From NCBI RefSeq assembly GCF_006384975.1, contig NZ_CP021645.1, positions 5,236,001 through 5,300,000 on the forward strand: a DNA stretch of 64,000 nt, given 5' to 3'. The stretch comes from Pseudomonas oryzihabitans (GTDB lineage Bacteria; Pseudomonadota; Gammaproteobacteria; Pseudomonadales; Pseudomonadaceae). Position numbers and translations under genes: made by a program. The notes beneath the pieces were generated by a model. That model did no database searches and was not told the DNA's origin. It saw nothing but the letters and a program-made list of their open reading frames with translations. Positions 29,523-39,932 of this stretch are shown piece after piece; positions within the stretch are counted from its first letter, which is position 1; each line of letters begins with the position of its first letter.

Positions 29523-30140
29523 TCAGGCGCGTCTCAGGCGCTGCTTGAAGAACAGCACGCCACCCGCACCCAGCAGGGCCACCACCCCAGCACCGATCCA
29601 CAGCGCCTCGTTGCCGGCGAAGCTGAAGTGGTTGGCGCCCTTGGCCGCCAGGTACCCCGGACCCATCATCAGCGGTGCCCAGACGATGGCGGAGAGCACG
29701 TTGGCCGATTGGAAGCGCAGCTGGTTCATGGCCATCATCCCGGCCACCAGGGGCACGGTGTTGCGGATCATGGTCAGGAAGCGACCGCCGAACACCGCGA
29801 AGAAGCCGTAGCGGCGGAAGAACAGCCGGGTCTTGGCCACCTGCTTGCGATAGCGGCGGAAGGGCGGCCGATGGACGATGCTGGGACCGAGCCAGCGCCC
29901 GATGATATAGGAGCAGATGTCGCCGACGATGGCGCCAATGATGGCCGCCAGGACCAGCGGCACCGGGGCCAGCACACCCGAGCCAGCCAGACCGCCGACC
30001 ACCAGCATCAGCGCGGTGGCCGGGATGAAGACGCCGAGCAACACCAGGGACTCGCCGAAGGCGAGCAGGCCGACGATCAACGGCGCCCAGGCCTGGTGGG
30101 TTTCGATGAAGCCAAGCAATGATTGAGTCAAGGATTCCAT
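29523..30140 (-). CDS. DedA family inner membrane protein
   Basis: A 205-residue protein with several hydrophobic helices and the DedA signature: GESLVLLGVFIPATALMLVV, GAIVGDICSYIIGRWLG and FGGRFLTMIRNTVPLVAGMM. The family is linked to lipid-carrier flipping and membrane-potential homeostasis; individual substrates vary. It is convergent with the molybdenum subunit gene, with only one base between stop codons. Confidence 0.9.
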   Translation of the reverse strand: MESLTQSLLGFIETHQAWAPLIVGLLAFGESLVLLGVFIPATALMLVVGGLAGSGVLAPVPLVLAAIIGAIVGDICSYIIGRWLGPSIVHRPPFRRYRKQVAKTRLFFRRYGFFAVFGGRFLTMIRNTVPLVAGMMAMNQLRFQSANVLSAIVWAPLMMGPGYLAAKGANHFSFAGNEALWIGAGVVALLGAGGVLFFKQRLRRA

Positions 30141-30233
30141 GGGCCGCTCCTGCCGAAAATCCTAAGACTACGCGGCGCCCGTCAACCGTCAGCCGTTTCA
30201 ACAGCTTGAATCAATTTCCATGGTCGAAAGTGC

Positions 30234-30256
30234 GTAGGAGCGCGCAATAGACGCGC
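30234..30256. repeat. Possible degenerate REP sequence
   Basis: GTAGGAGCGCG followed by a GCGCG/CGCGC stem resembles the common Pseudomonas REP start (GTAGGAGCG plus hairpin). It lies between dedA and the phosphoesterase gene. One imperfect copy only. Confidence 0.3.
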
Positions 30257-30269
30257 CCAGGCGAGCGCC

Positions 30270-31103
30270 TCAGGTCGCTGCCAGGGCGTCCTGGGCTGCT
30301 TGCCAGCGCAATTCATGGCGTTCGCCGATCACGAAGCGATCGCCCTGAAAATCCCAGCGCTCCACATCCACGGTCTTTTCCGCGCCTTCGCCGACCAACA
30401 GCCGATTGAAGGAATTGGGTGAAGTGCCGCGAACCCGGGAGGAGAGGGCGGTACCGGCCTGGACGATCCAGACCTCGCGGGGCAAGGTGGGATATTGCCG
30501 ACTCAGGGGCAGCACATAGGGCAGATGGATATGGCCACCCATCACCAGGTCCAGCCCCGCATCGGCCCAGGTGGCCAGGGCTTGGTCGGCGTTGTGCTGC
30601 AGGTTGCTCAGGTCGCTGAGTTCGAGGGCGCCGAAGGGCTGATGGGCGATGACGATGCGCAGCTTGCCAGGGCCGGCGCGGTGCAGGCGTTCGGCCACGC
30701 GCTCGATCTGCTCGAGACTCACCGCGCCATCCTTGTGGCGCCGGGGGGCGGTGGTGTTGAGGCCGACCAGCAGCAACTCGTCGTTCTCGAAACTGGGCTC
30801 GAGGTCCTGGCCGAAATGGCGACGATAGTTGCCATAGGGCGTAAGGAAGCGGGCGAAGACATTGTACAGCGGCAGGTCGTGATTGCCCGGGATCACCAGG
30901 GTGCGGGGAATGCCGTAGCTTTCCAGGCGTTCGACGAAGATCTTGGCGGCGGCGAATTGCTCGCGGCGGGCGCGCTGGGTGATGTCTCCGGAGAGGATGA
31001 GGACATCGGCGCCGTGTTCGCGGACATGGGCTTCCAGGGCCGCGACCACGGCGGGTTGCTCGGTGCCGAAGTGGGTATCGGAGATTTGCAGAAGGGTCGT
31101 CAT
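30270..31103 (-). CDS. Metallophosphoesterase family protein
   Basis: A 277-residue calcineurin-like phosphoesterase. All five metal-binding blocks are present: DTHFG (residues 9-13), GDIT, GNHD, a later AHQPFG and GGHIHLPY. Size and pattern resemble cyclic-nucleotide or small phosphodiester hydrolases, but the substrate cannot be read from sequence. Upstream of it lies the YggL gene on the same strand, 120 bases away. Confidence 0.88.
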   Translation of the reverse strand: MTTLLQISDTHFGTEQPAVVAALEAHVREHGADVLILSGDITQRARREQFAAAKIFVERLESYGIPRTLVIPGNHDLPLYNVFARFLTPYGNYRRHFGQDLEPSFENDELLLVGLNTTAPRRHKDGAVSLEQIERVAERLHRAGPGKLRIVIAHQPFGALELSDLSNLQHNADQALATWADAGLDLVMGGHIHLPYVLPLSRQYPTLPREVWIVQAGTALSSRVRGTSPNSFNRLLVGEGAEKTVDVERWDFQGDRFVIGERHELRWQAAQDALAAT

Positions 31104-31223
31104 GAGGACCTGGTTTCCAACGGATTCCCCTTTACGACCGCAACGGGCGCCAAGCTATCCGGCGAGGACTACTCTGGGCTTATCGGAAAAGTCGCCGATG
31201 CCCAGGCACCTTTCCGATAATGC

Positions 31224-31592
31224 TCAGACTTCGCCGTCGTGATGCCAGGCGTCATGCAGCTCGGAGGCATTGGCTTCGCCGACTTCGGCGCGGGCTTTTA
31301 GCCAATCCAGCAGCGCGGTGCGATCTTCCGCGGTGGGCGAGGTGTAGCGCTTGTTGGCCATGATGGTGCCTTCGACCCAGGCGTTGTCGAAGCCGCCGAT
31401 GTAGTCCAGCTTGCGCTCTTCGACGTAGTCGATGAAGTCGCCGAGGAAGGTGTCCAGATCGTCTTCGCTGAGTTCGCTCTTGAAGCTCACCTTGATTTCG
31501 AAGGCCAGTTCCTGGAATTCGCCCAGGTACTGCTTCTTGCGCAGGCGACGCTTCATGCGGCTCAAACGGGGATCTTGGTTGGTATCGGTCAT
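31224..31592 (-). CDS. yggL: YggL family 50S ribosome-binding protein
   Basis: A 122-residue protein of the DUF469/YggL family (MKRRLRKKQYLGEFQELAFE, DDLDTFLGDFIDYVEERKLDY). Members bind the large ribosomal subunit; the cellular role is unclear. I chose the ATG at 31592 (MTDTNQDPRLSRMKRRLRK); the frame is open to 31655 but that part is not family-like. Confidence 0.88.
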   Translation of the reverse strand: MTDTNQDPRLSRMKRRLRKKQYLGEFQELAFEIKVSFKSELSEDDLDTFLGDFIDYVEERKLDYIGGFDNAWVEGTIMANKRYTSPTAEDRTALLDWLKARAEVGEANASELHDAWHHDGEV

Positions 31593-31734
31593 GGCGTAGG
31601 CCTGGATATCGATGAAAGGGCGGGCATTATCCCTGGCGTGGCCGGTTAATGCCAATGCCGCCCGCCCGGATGGGCGCGCGGCAGGGCGGATTCGCCTGCG
31701 ACCCAGGCGCGCAGCTCAGGTCGTGGTGGCGATC

Positions 31735-32064
31735 TCAGGCGGCCATGGCCGCACAGGCCTCGGCGCAGGCTTCGCAGGCCCGGGCACAGGCCTGACAGTG
31801 CTCGGCCTTGTGCTTGCCGCACTCGGCGGCGCAGGCGCGGCAAGTGGCCAGGCACAGGGCACAGGCTTCGGCGATGCGGTCGCTGTTGCGTTGCATGAAG
31901 GTGGCGGCCAGGCAACAGGCGTCGGCGCAGTCGCGATCCAGGCGGATGCAGTCGCGCATCATGTCCAGATTGGCTTCACCCAGACAGGCACTGGCGCAGC
32001 TTTCGCAGGCAGCAGCGCAGTCGAGGCAGGCCTTGATGCAGGCGGCGAGGGTGGAATCGGTCAT
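31735..32064 (-). CDS. Cys-rich four-helix bundle copper-binding protein (Csp/DUF326)
   Basis: A 109-residue protein containing 20 cysteines in repeated CxxxC and CxxC steps (KACLDCAAACESCASAC, CLATCRACAAEC, CQACARACEACAEAC). This is the pattern of Csp copper-storage proteins, whose cysteines line the core of a four-helix bundle and hold many Cu(I) ions. There is no signal peptide, as in the cytosolic Csp3 type. It is divergent from the cobalamin operon; no copper pump or regulator is next to it. Confidence 0.9.
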   Translation of the reverse strand: MTDSTLAACIKACLDCAAACESCASACLGEANLDMMRDCIRLDRDCADACCLAATFMQRNSDRIAEACALCLATCRACAAECGKHKAEHCQACARACEACAEACAAMAA

Positions 32065-32138
32065 CCGGTATCTCCTGGCAGGTTAGGGGTTCAGGGTGGA
32101 CCCAGACGCAGGGCGCCGAGTTCTAGCGGTGCGATCGA

Positions 32139-32167
32139 TTGACGCTCTTCCGGGTAGTCCGTACCCT
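32139..32167 (+). promoter_or_regulatory. Candidate promoter of the cobalamin operon
   Basis: -35 TTGACG (32139-32144), 17-base spacer, weak -10 TACCCT (32162-32167), placed just upstream of the riboswitch. The position fits; the -10 match is only partial. Confidence 0.45.
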
Positions 32168-32174
32168 GCGCGCT

Positions 32175-32345
32175 TGCACGTGGTGCCCCGCCTTTGCCGG
32201 GGTGAAACAGGGAAGCCGGTCGAGCCGGCGCTGCCCCCGCAACGGTAGTTGAGTAGTAGCTGCGCGATACCCACTGGCCCCGGCCGGGAAGGGGCGCAGC
32301 GGATGCCCGCGGGCATCGCCTCACGAGCCCGGAGACCGGCCACGC
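32175..32345 (+). ncRNA. Cobalamin riboswitch (adenosylcobalamin aptamer)
   Basis: The 390-base gap before cobO contains the B12-box features in order: GCCCCGCC..GGCGGG-type P1/P2 pairing, the GGGAAGCCGG segment with GCCGGCGCTGCCCCCGCAA (B12 box), and the closing ACGAGCCCGGAGACCGGCC. Binding of adenosylcobalamin would lower expression of the genes downstream. Bases 32346-32454 between aptamer and cobO should hold the expression platform; I could not decide between terminator and ribosome-site sequestration. Confidence 0.93.
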
Positions 32346-32454
32346 TTGCGTTCATCTCGGCGATGCGGAGGGCGTCGTGCGGCGACGCCACCTGCCTTGC
32401 GTGGGCGGCGTCTCTGCACTTTTCTCCGCAGCGCCCGCACCCGGAGAAAACGCC

Positions 32455-33081
32455 ATGACCGACACCCCCGATACCGCCAGCCCCGAGCGCGACGAGCGCC
32501 ATCGCGCGCGCATGGTGCGCAAGAAGGCGGTGATCGATGCCCGCATCGCCGAAGCCCAGGACGAGCGTGGCCTGCTGCTGGTGCATACCGGCATCGGCAA
32601 GGGCAAGAGCAGCTCCGCCTTCGGCATGGCGGCACGCGCCCTCGGCCACGGCATGAAGGTGGGCGTGGTGCAGTTCATCAAGGGGCGCCGCGACACCGGC
32701 GAACAACTCTTCTTCAAGCGCTTTCCCGACGAGGTGCGTTACCACGTCATGGGCGAAGGCTTCACCTGGGACACCCAGGATCGCGCCCGCGACCTGCAAT
32801 CGGCCGCCGCGGCCTGGGCGGTGGCGGTGGAGCTGTTGCGCGATCCGGCCATCGGCCTGGTGCTGCTGGACGAACTCAACATCGCCTTCAAGCACGGCTA
32901 CCTGGACGTCGACCAGGTGCTGGCCGATCTGGCCGAGCGCCCGGCCCACCAGCACGTGGTGGTGACCGGTCGCGGCGCGCCGCCGGCGCTGATCGAAGCT
33001 GCCGACACCGTGACCGACATGAGCCTGGTCAAGCATGCCTTCCAGGCCGGCGTCCGCGCCCAGCAGGGTATCGAATGGTAG
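32455..33081 (+). CDS. cobO: Cob(I)yrinic acid a,c-diamide adenosyltransferase
   Basis: A 208-residue CobO/BtuR/CobA-type enzyme that adds the adenosyl group from ATP to cobalt. The P-loop is HTGIGKGKSSSAFGMAARAL, and LVLLDELNIAFKHGYLD and VVVTGRGAP are further family motifs. The frame is open upstream through the riboswitch, so I chose the ATG at 32455 after CGGAG. It is the first gene of the cobalamin operon; its end overlaps cobB by 7 bases. Confidence 0.95.
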   Translation: MTDTPDTASPERDERHRARMVRKKAVIDARIAEAQDERGLLLVHTGIGKGKSSSAFGMAARALGHGMKVGVVQFIKGRRDTGEQLFFKRFPDEVRYHVMGEGFTWDTQDRARDLQSAAAAWAVAVELLRDPAIGLVLLDELNIAFKHGYLDVDQVLADLAERPAHQHVVVTGRGAPPALIEAADTVTDMSLVKHAFQAGVRAQQGIEW

Positions 33082-34373
33082 GCCAGGCGCGGCATTGCCC
33101 GGCGCTGCTGATCGCTGCGCCGGCTTCCGGCCAGGGCAAGACCAGCGTCACCGCGGCGCTGGCCCGCCTGCATGCGCGGCAGGGCCGGCGGGTGCGGGTG
33201 TTCAAGTGCGGTCCGGATTTCCTCGACCCCATGATCCTCGCCCGCGCCAGTGGCGCGCCGGTCTATCAGCTCGATCTGTGGATGATCGGCGAGGCCGAGA
33301 GCCGGCGGCTGCTGTGGGAAGCGGCGGGAGAGGCCGATCTGATCCTCATCGAAGGCGTCATGGGCCTGTTCGACGGCCAGCCTTCGGCGGCGGACCTGGC
33401 CGAGCGCTTCGGCGTGCCGGTGCTGGGGGTGATCGACGCTGCCGGCCTGGCGCAGACCTTTGGCGCCCTGGCCTATGGCCTGGCCCACTATCGCCCGAGC
33501 CTGCCCTTTGCCGGGGTGTTGGCCAATCGCAGTGGCAGTCCGCGGCAGACCCAGTTGATCCGTGGCAGCTTGCCGGATGGGATGACCTTCTTCGGCAGCC
33601 TGCCGCGCGATGCCGGTATCGAGCTGCCCAGTCGCCACCTGGGGCTGATCCAGGCCGACGAGGTCACCGACCTGGATCGCCGTCTCGACGCCGCCGCCGA
33701 TGCCCTGGCGGCAAGTTCCGACATCGAGCTGCCACCTCCGGTGGTTTTCGCCGCACCGGAGCCGACGTCCGTCGAGCCCTTGCTGGCCGGGGTGCGCATC
33801 GGCGTGGCCCGGGATGCGGCCCTGGCCTTTATCTACCAGGCCAACCTGGATCTCTTGCGCGCCCTGGGCGCCGAGCTCTCTTTCTTTTCCGTACTCGCCG
33901 ATAGCCAACTGCCCGAGGTGGATAGCCTCTACCTGCCGGGCGGCTATCCCGAGCTGCACCTGCAGGCGCTGTCGAACAACCTCGGCATGCGTGCGGCCAT
34001 TCGCGCCCACCATGCCGCCGGCAAGCCGATCCTCGCCGAATGCGGCGGCATGCTCTATCTGCTCGACGAATTGACCGACAAGGGCGGTGAATCGGCCGCC
34101 ATGCTCGGACTCCTGCCGGGCAGTGCGCGGATGCAGGCGCGGCTGACCGCCCTGGCGCTGCAATCGGTCGAGTTCGCCCAGGGCAGGCTACGCGGCCATA
34201 CCTATCACCATTCCGCCCTGGAGTCGCCCGAGACGCCCTGGGCGCGCGGCCTGTGCCCCAATGGCAAGGCGGTCGCCGAGGCGGTGTACCGCGACGGTCG
34301 TCTGACCGCCAGCTATATTCATTTCTACATGCCGTCGGCACCCGCCGCGGCCGCCGCGATGCTTAAACCGTGA
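33075..34373 (+). CDS. cobB: Cobyrinate / hydrogenobyrinate a,c-diamide synthase
   Basis: A 432-residue amidotransferase that amidates the a and c side chains of the corrin ring using glutamine and ATP. The N-terminal ATPase part begins LLIAAPASGQGKTSVTAALA and the GATase part has LPGGYPELHLQAL, AECGGMLYL with the catalytic cysteine, and RGHTYHHS. The ATG at 33075 overlaps the cobO stop (ATGGTAG). In the aerobic route the substrate is hydrogenobyrinate. Confidence 0.94.
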   Translation: MVGQARHCPALLIAAPASGQGKTSVTAALARLHARQGRRVRVFKCGPDFLDPMILARASGAPVYQLDLWMIGEAESRRLLWEAAGEADLILIEGVMGLFDGQPSAADLAERFGVPVLGVIDAAGLAQTFGALAYGLAHYRPSLPFAGVLANRSGSPRQTQLIRGSLPDGMTFFGSLPRDAGIELPSRHLGLIQADEVTDLDRRLDAAADALAASSDIELPPPVVFAAPEPTSVEPLLAGVRIGVARDAALAFIYQANLDLLRALGAELSFFSVLADSQLPEVDSLYLPGGYPELHLQALSNNLGMRAAIRAHHAAGKPILAECGGMLYLLDELTDKGGESAAMLGLLPGSARMQARLTALALQSVEFAQGRLRGHTYHHSALESPETPWARGLCPNGKAVAEAVYRDGRLTASYIHFYMPSAPAAAAAMLKP

Positions 34374-35020
34374 CCACGACGCCCTATACCCCCGCCGAAC
34401 GAGCCGCCGTCTACCGTGCCATCGCCGAACGCCGCGACATGCGGCATTTCTGCGGTGGCGAGGTGTCCCCCGAACAACTGACCCGCCTGCTGGGCGCGGC
34501 CCACCAGGCGCCCAGCGTCGGGCTGATGCAGCCCTGGCGCTTCCTGCGTATCAGCGATCCCGCCTTGCGCCAGCGTCTGCACGAGTTGGTGGAAGAGGAG
34601 CGCTGCGCCACCGCCGAAGCTCTCGGCGAGCGCAGCGACGAGTTCATGAAACTCAAGGTGCAGGGCATCCTCGACTGCGCCGAGGTGCTGGTGGCGGCGC
34701 TCATGGACGGCCGTGAAACCCACATCTTCGGGCGGCGTACCTTGCCGGAGATGGACCTGGCTTCGTTGTCCTGCGCCATCCAGAATCTCTGGCTGGCGGC
34801 GCGCTGCGAAGGCCTGGGCATGGGCTGGGTGTCGCTGTTCGAACCGGAAGCCGTGCGCAACCTGCTGGAGATGCCCGAGGGCTCGCAGCCGGCTGCCATC
34901 CTCTGCCTCGGGCCCGTCGAAGCCTTCTACGAGCGCCCCATGCTGGAAGAAGAGGGCTGGCGCCAGGGGCGACCGCTGGACGAGCTGGTCTTCGAGAATC
35001 GCTGGGGCCAGAAGCCATGA
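34370..35020 (+). CDS. bluB: 5,6-dimethylbenzimidazole synthase BluB
   Basis: A 216-residue nitroreductase-fold flavoenzyme that breaks down reduced FMN with oxygen to make the lower ligand of B12. [17 protein letters not shown] and [19 protein letters not shown] are the recognised family stretches, with [15 protein letters not shown] near the end. The start is a GTG at 34370 in a GTGA overlap with cobB. Its presence in the operon points to oxygen-dependent synthesis of dimethylbenzimidazole. Confidence 0.94.
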   Translation: MTTTPYTPAERAAVYRAIAERRDMRHFCGGEVSPEQLTRLLGAAHQAPSVGLMQPWRFLRISDPALRQRLHELVEEERCATAEALGERSDEFMKLKVQGILDCAEVLVAALMDGRETHIFGRRTLPEMDLASLSCAIQNLWLAARCEGLGMGWVSLFEPEAVRNLLEMPEGSQPAAILCLGPVEAFYERPMLEEEGWRQGRPLDELVFENRWGQKP

Positions 35021-35925
35021 TGCTGGCTTTCGCGGTCGTCTGCGGCATGCTGCTCGATCTGCTCTTCGGCGAACCGCGCCGGGCGCATCCCCTGGTCCTG
35101 TTCGGCCGTTTCGCCGACAGCCTCGAAGCCCGCTTCAATCCCGGTGGGCGCGGCTGGCGCAGCCACGGGGTGATGGCCTGGAGCCTGGCGGTACTGCCCT
35201 GGGTGTTGCTCACCGCCTTGCTCTGCCAGATCGGCTGGCTGGCCTGGATCATCCAGCCCCTGGCGCTCTACCTGGCCGTGGGACTGCGCAGCCTGGGCGA
35301 GCACGCCGAGCCAGTGGCGCGCGCCCTGCAACGCAACAACCTGCCCGAGGCGCGGCAGCGGGTTGGCTATCTGGTCAGCCGCGAGACCGGCGAACTGGAC
35401 GAGACCGCCGTCGCTCGCGCCGCCACCGAATCGGTGCTGGAAAACGGTAGCGATGCCGTCTTCGCCGCGTTGTTCTGGTTCGCCCTGCTCGGCGCGCCGG
35501 GCGTGGTGCTCTATCGCCTGGCCAATACCCTGGACGCCATGTGGGGCTATCGGACTCCACGCTTGGAGCGGTTCGGCTGGGCTGCGGCGCGGCTGGACGA
35601 CGTCCTCAACTATATTCCGGCCCGCCTGGTCGCCCTGACCTATGCCGGCCTTGGTCGCTTCTGGAATGCCATCGAATGCTGGCGCACTCAGGCGCCGCTG
35701 TGGGACAGCCCCAACGCCGGTCCGGTGATGGCGGCGGGTGCCGGCGCCCTGGGGGTGAGCCTGGGTGGGGCGGCGCGCTATCATGGTGAGTGGCACGAGC
35801 GTCCCTTGCTCGGCCGCGGCCCGGCACCGACCTTTCTGGCCATCACCCGCGCGCTGAAGCTGGTCCGCCGGGGCGCCTGGCTGTGGACTGCCTTGATCGC
35901 CCTGGGAGGATTGCTACTTGCTTGA
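35017..35925 (+). CDS. cobD: Adenosylcobinamide-phosphate synthase (CbiB/CobD)
   Basis: A 302-residue inner membrane protein that joins aminopropanol phosphate to adenosylcobyric acid. Diagnostic motifs: [19 protein letters not shown] near the N-terminus, [18 protein letters not shown] and [21 protein letters not shown], then [16 protein letters not shown] overlap with bluB. Note that in Salmonella naming the same protein is CbiB. Confidence 0.94.
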   Translation: MMLAFAVVCGMLLDLLFGEPRRAHPLVLFGRFADSLEARFNPGGRGWRSHGVMAWSLAVLPWVLLTALLCQIGWLAWIIQPLALYLAVGLRSLGEHAEPVARALQRNNLPEARQRVGYLVSRETGELDETAVARAATESVLENGSDAVFAALFWFALLGAPGVVLYRLANTLDAMWGYRTPRLERFGWAAARLDDVLNYIPARLVALTYAGLGRFWNAIECWRTQAPLWDSPNAGPVMAAGAGALGVSLGGAARYHGEWHERPLLGRGPAPTFLAITRALKLVRRGAWLWTALIALGGLLLA

Positions 35926-36907
35926 GCATGGCGGTCGCCTGCGGCGTGCCGCCCGCAGCTACGACATTCCCCTGGGCGACTGGCTGGACCTGTCCACCGG
36001 CCTGGCCCCCTGGCCCTGGCCGCTGCCCGAGATTCCCGCCAGCGCCTGGGCGCGCCTGCCGGAGCCCGACGATGGCCTGGTGGAGGCCGCCTGCGCCTAC
36101 TACCGCGCTCCCGCAGTATTGCCGGTGGCCGGCTCCCAGGCCGCCATCCAGGCGCTGCCGACCCTACGCGCGCCTGCTCGCGTCGCTGTGCTCGCACCCT
36201 GTTATGCGGAGCACGCCCAGGCCTGGCGCCGGGCCGGTCATGAGGTCGTGGAGTGTAGCGAGGCAGAGGTTGCGGCTGGTCTCGAGCAATTCGATGTGCT
36301 GGTGGTGGTCAATCCCAACAATCCCACCGGTGAGCGACTACCACCCGCGCGCCTGCTGGACTGGCACGCACTACTCGAACGCCGCGGCGCCTGGCTGGTG
36401 GTGGACGAGGCCTTCATGGACCCCACGCCGGGCGCCAGCCTGGCGCCTTTCAGCGATCTGCCCGGACTCATAGTGCTGCGGTCCTTCGGCAAGTTCTTCG
36501 GCCTGGCCGGAATGCGCCTGGGCTTCGTGCTCGCCGCGCCAGCCCTGCTGGAGCGCCTCGACGAGCACCTCGGCCCCTGGACGGTGAACGGCCCCAGTCG
36601 CTACCTGGCGCGACGGCTGCTGGCCGACCAGGAGGCCCAGCAGCGGCAGCGCGAGGCCCTGCTGCAGGCCGGCGAACGGCTGGCGGCGCTACTCGCCGGG
36701 CACGACCTGCCGCCCAGCGGTGGCTGTGCGCTGTTCCAACTGCTGCGGCGTCCGGATGCCGTAGCCTTGCACGAGCACCTGGCGCGCCAGGCCATCTTTA
36801 CCCGGCTGTTTCCCAACCTCGCTGCCCTGAGATTCGGCCTGCCGGCCGACGAGTCGGGCTGGCAACGCCTGGACCGGGCCCTGGCCCTTTATCGGAGTCC
36901 GCTATGA
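35918..36907 (+). CDS. cobC: Threonine-phosphate decarboxylase (PLP-dependent, CobC)
   Basis: A 329-residue PLP enzyme of the aminotransferase fold that supplies the aminopropanol-phosphate side chain. The lysine that holds PLP is in [16 protein letters not shown], and [12 protein letters not shown] is the usual PLP-fold motif. The start is a TTG at 35918 with GGAGGA seven bases upstream; it overlaps cobD by 8 bases. Named cobC in Pseudomonas denitrificans nomenclature; Salmonella calls it CobD. Confidence 0.9.
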   Translation: MLEHGGRLRRAARSYDIPLGDWLDLSTGLAPWPWPLPEIPASAWARLPEPDDGLVEAACAYYRAPAVLPVAGSQAAIQALPTLRAPARVAVLAPCYAEHAQAWRRAGHEVVECSEAEVAAGLEQFDVLVVVNPNNPTGERLPPARLLDWHALLERRGAWLVVDEAFMDPTPGASLAPFSDLPGLIVLRSFGKFFGLAGMRLGFVLAAPALLERLDEHLGPWTVNGPSRYLARRLLADQEAQQRQREALLQAGERLAALLAGHDLPPSGGCALFQLLRRPDAVALHEHLARQAIFTRLFPNLAALRFGLPADESGWQRLDRALALYRSPL

Positions 36908-38355
36908 GTACCTTGATGGTGCAGGGCACCACCTCCGACGCCGGCAAGAGCACCCTGGTGGCTGCCTTGTGCCGCTGGCTCCATCGCCAGGGCGTGAGCG
37001 TGGTGCCCTTCAAGCCGCAGAACATGGCGCTCAACAGCGCCGTGACCGCCGACGGCGGCGAGATCGGCCGGGCACAGGCGGTCCAGGCCCAGGCCTGCGG
37101 CCTCGCCCCGCACACCGACATGAACCCGGTGCTGCTCAAGCCCAATACCGATGTCGGCGCCCAGGTGATCATCCACGGCCGCGCCGTCACCAGCATGGAC
37201 GCCAAGGCTTACCACGCCTACAAGCCGGTGGCCCGGGAGGCGGTGCTGGCTTCCCATGCGCGCCTGTCGGCGCAGTATCGGGTGGTACTGGTAGAAGGCG
37301 CCGGTTCACCCGCCGAGATCAACCTGCGCCAGGGCGATATCGCCAACATGGGCTTCGCCGAGGCGGTGGACTGCCCGGTGCTGCTGGTGGCCGACATCGA
37401 TCGTGGCGGCGTCTTCGCCCATCTGGTCGGTACCCTGGACCTGCTCGAGCCCAGCGAGCAGGCGCGCGTCGCCGGCTTCATCATCAATCGCTTCCGCGGT
37501 GACCTGGCCCTGTTGCAACCGGGGCTGGACTGGCTGGAAGCCCGTACCGGCAAGCCGGTACTCGGCGTGCTGCCCTATCTGCACGACCTGCACCTGGAAG
37601 CCGAAGACCGCCTGGCCACCGGCCAGGTCGCCAAGCAGGGACCGCGCCTGCGGGTGGCGGTGCCGGTGATGCCGCGGCTGAGCAATCACACCGATTTCGA
37701 TCCCCTGCGCCTGCATCCCCAGGTGGAGCTGCTGTTCGTGCGCCAGGGCGAGGCGCTGCCCGCCGCCGATCTGGTCATCCTTGGCGGCTCCAAGAGCGTG
37801 CGTAGCGACCTGGCCTTCCTGCGGTCCCAGGGCTGGGACACGGCCATCGCCCGTCATCTGAGATACGGCGGCCGGGTGCTGGGTATCTGTGGGGGATTCC
37901 AGATGCTCGGTGAGCGGATCGCCGATCCCCTGGGTCTGGAAGGCGCCCCTGGCGAGAGCGCCGGCCTCGGCTTGCTGGCCATGACCACCGAGGTGGCCGC
38001 GGAAAAGCAGCTACGCAACGTCCGCGGTCGGCTATGCGCGGGTGAGGCTGACGTGGCTGGCTACGAAATCCACGCGGGCGTCAGTCAGGGACCGGCGCTG
38101 GAGCGTCCGGTGGTAAGGTTCGACGATGGCCGGGTCGACGGCAGCCTCAGCGACGATGGCCAGGTGCTAGGTACCTACCTGCACGGCCTGTTCGAGTCGC
38201 CCGCCGCGAGTGTCGCCTTGTTGCGTTGGGCTGGTCTGGCCGAGCCGCAGCAGCTGGACTACCACGCCCTGCGCGAGCGCGATCTGGAGCGCCTGGCCGA
38301 TCTGGTCGAGCAACATTTGGATACCGGGCGTCTGCGCGCCCTCTGCGAGCTCTAG
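36904..38355 (+). CDS. cobQ: Cobyric acid synthase
   Basis: A 483-residue glutamine amidotransferase that amidates four side chains (b, d, e, g) of adenosylcobyrinic acid a,c-diamide. N-terminal ATP-binding [20 protein letters not shown] and [12 protein letters not shown], then the GATase domain with [11 protein letters not shown] carrying the catalytic cysteine and [10 protein letters not shown] with the histidine. ATGA overlap with the previous gene. Length is normal. Confidence 0.96.
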   Translation: MSTLMVQGTTSDAGKSTLVAALCRWLHRQGVSVVPFKPQNMALNSAVTADGGEIGRAQAVQAQACGLAPHTDMNPVLLKPNTDVGAQVIIHGRAVTSMDAKAYHAYKPVAREAVLASHARLSAQYRVVLVEGAGSPAEINLRQGDIANMGFAEAVDCPVLLVADIDRGGVFAHLVGTLDLLEPSEQARVAGFIINRFRGDLALLQPGLDWLEARTGKPVLGVLPYLHDLHLEAEDRLATGQVAKQGPRLRVAVPVMPRLSNHTDFDPLRLHPQVELLFVRQGEALPAADLVILGGSKSVRSDLAFLRSQGWDTAIARHLRYGGRVLGICGGFQMLGERIADPLGLEGAPGESAGLGLLAMTTEVAAEKQLRNVRGRLCAGEADVAGYEIHAGVSQGPALERPVVRFDDGRVDGSLSDDGQVLGTYLHGLFESPAASVALLRWAGLAEPQQLDYHALRERDLERLADLVEQHLDTGRLRALCEL

Positions 38356-38877
38356 ATGCGCGAACTCATCCTTGGTGGCGCTCGCTCCGGCAAGAGCGCC
38401 CTGGCCGAGCGCCTGGCCGCCGAGTCCGGCCTTGCCGTCACCTATATCGCCACGGCCGGCGGCAGCGATGCCGAGCTGGCCCGGCGCATCGAGCGCCACG
38501 CGGCGCGTCGGCCGGCGCACTGGGCGCTGGTGGAGGAGCCGCTGGCGCTGGCCGAGCGGCTGCAGGCCCTGGCCGCGCCGGATAGCTGTCTGCTGGTGGA
38601 TTGCCTTACCCTCTGGCTGACCAACCTGCTGTTGCTCGATGACCCGCAACGTCTGGACCAGGCCTGCGCGGCCCTGCTGGACGTCGTGCCACGGTTGCCC
38701 GGACGGCTGATCTTCGTCAGCAACGAGACCGGCCTGGGCGTCGTCCCCCTGGGCGAACTGACCCGCCGCTACGTCGACGCCGCCGGCGAATTGCACCAAG
38801 CCCTCGCCATCCGCTGCGACCGCGTGGTCCTGACCGTGGCCGGGCTGCCTCTCACCCTCAAAGGAATACCGCTATGA
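38356..38877 (+). CDS. cobP: Adenosylcobinamide kinase / adenosylcobinamide-phosphate guanylyltransferase
   Basis: A 173-residue bifunctional enzyme that activates adenosylcobinamide with GTP. The P-loop [13 protein letters not shown] is at residues 6-18; [12 protein letters not shown] and [14 protein letters not shown] follow, and [12 protein letters not shown] closes the active site. It begins immediately after the cobQ stop. Also called CobU. Confidence 0.95.
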   Translation: MRELILGGARSGKSALAERLAAESGLAVTYIATAGGSDAELARRIERHAARRPAHWALVEEPLALAERLQALAAPDSCLLVDCLTLWLTNLLLLDDPQRLDQACAALLDVVPRLPGRLIFVSNETGLGVVPLGELTRRYVDAAGELHQALAIRCDRVVLTVAGLPLTLKGIPL

Positions 38878-39932
38878 GCATGCCCTGGTGGCAAGGACCC
38901 TGCCGCCAACCCAATACCGCCGCCGCCGAGGCCGCCCGCCAACGGCAGACGGTATTGACCAAGCCGAGCGGCTCGCTCGGCGACCTGGAGGTGCTGGCCA
39001 TCCAGATGGCTGCCTTGCAGGGCACTCCGTGTCCCTTGCTCGAGCGCACCGCCATCGCCGTCTTCGCCGGAGACCACGGGGTGGTGGAAGAGGGCGTCTC
39101 GGCCTATCCCCAGTCCGTCACCGCGGAAATGGTGCGCAACTTCGTGAGCGGTGGCGCGGCCATCAGCGTGCTGGCGCGGCAACTCGACGCCATGCTGGAG
39201 GTGATCAGCCTGGGTACCGTAGAACCGCTGGAGCCGCTGCCCGGCGTACTCGATCTGTCGCTCGGCCGCGGTACCGCCAACTTCACCCTGACCCCGGCCA
39301 TGACCCACGAACAGTGCCAGGCAGCCCTGCAAGCCGGTCGCGACGCGGTGCTGCGTGCCTGTGCCGGGGGTGCCGATCTCTTCATCGGCGGCGAAATGGG
39401 CATCGGTAACACCACCGCCGCCAGCGCCCTGGCCAGTGTATTGCTGGACACCTCACCGCTGGCCCTGGCCGGTCCGGGAACCGGGCTGGATGCCAGCGGC
39501 GTGGCGCGCAAGGTAGCAGTCATCCAGCGCGCCCTGTTGCGCCATGGCGATGCCTTGCAAGACCCCTATGAATTGCTGCGCCGGCTGGGCGGCTTCGAGT
39601 TGGCCGCCCTGACCGGTGCCTACCTGGCCTGCGCCCAGCAGGGACTACCGGCCCTGGTGGACGGCTTCATCTGCTCGGTGGCGGCGCTCTGCGCCCAGCA
39701 TCTGCAACCCGAGACGCGCGATTGGCTGCTGTTCGCCCATTGCGGTGCCGAGCCCGGCCATGCCGCCGTGCTGCTGGCCCTGGGTGGCGAGCCCATGCTG
39801 GACCTGGGTCTGCGTCTGGGCGAGGGCAGTGGTGCGGCGCTGGCCGTTCCCTTGCTGCAACTGGCCTGTCGCCTGCACAGCGAGATGGCCACCTTCGCCG
39901 AAGCCAGCGTCTCCGACCGCGCCCATGACTGA
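38874..39932 (+). CDS. cobT: Nicotinate-nucleotide--dimethylbenzimidazole phosphoribosyltransferase
   Basis: A 352-residue enzyme that makes alpha-ribazole phosphate from dimethylbenzimidazole and nicotinate mononucleotide. Motifs: [47 protein letters not shown] and the catalytic glutamate in [12 protein letters not shown]. It uses the product of BluB encoded in the same operon. Known as cobU in Pseudomonas denitrificans naming. Confidence 0.95.
   Translation: MSMPWWQGPCRQPNTAAAEAARQRQTVLTKPSGSLGDLEVLAIQMAALQGTPCPLLERTAIAVFAGDHGVVEEGVSAYPQSVTAEMVRNFVSGGAAISVLARQLDAMLEVISLGTVEPLEPLPGVLDLSLGRGTANFTLTPAMTHEQCQAALQAGRDAVLRACAGGADLFIGGEMGIGNTTAASALASVLLDTSPLALAGPGTGLDASGVARKVAVIQRALLRHGDALQDPYELLRRLGGFELAALTGAYLACAQQGLPALVDGFICSVAALCAQHLQPETRDWLLFAHCGAEPGHAAVLLALGGEPMLDLGLRLGEGSGAALAVPLLQLACRLHSEMATFAEASVSDRAHD

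Noticed and set aside
32346..33074. Upstream in-frame extension of cobB through the riboswitch and cobO
   Set aside because: The true start is the ATG at 33075; the extension would be a frame-shifted reading of cobO with no homology.
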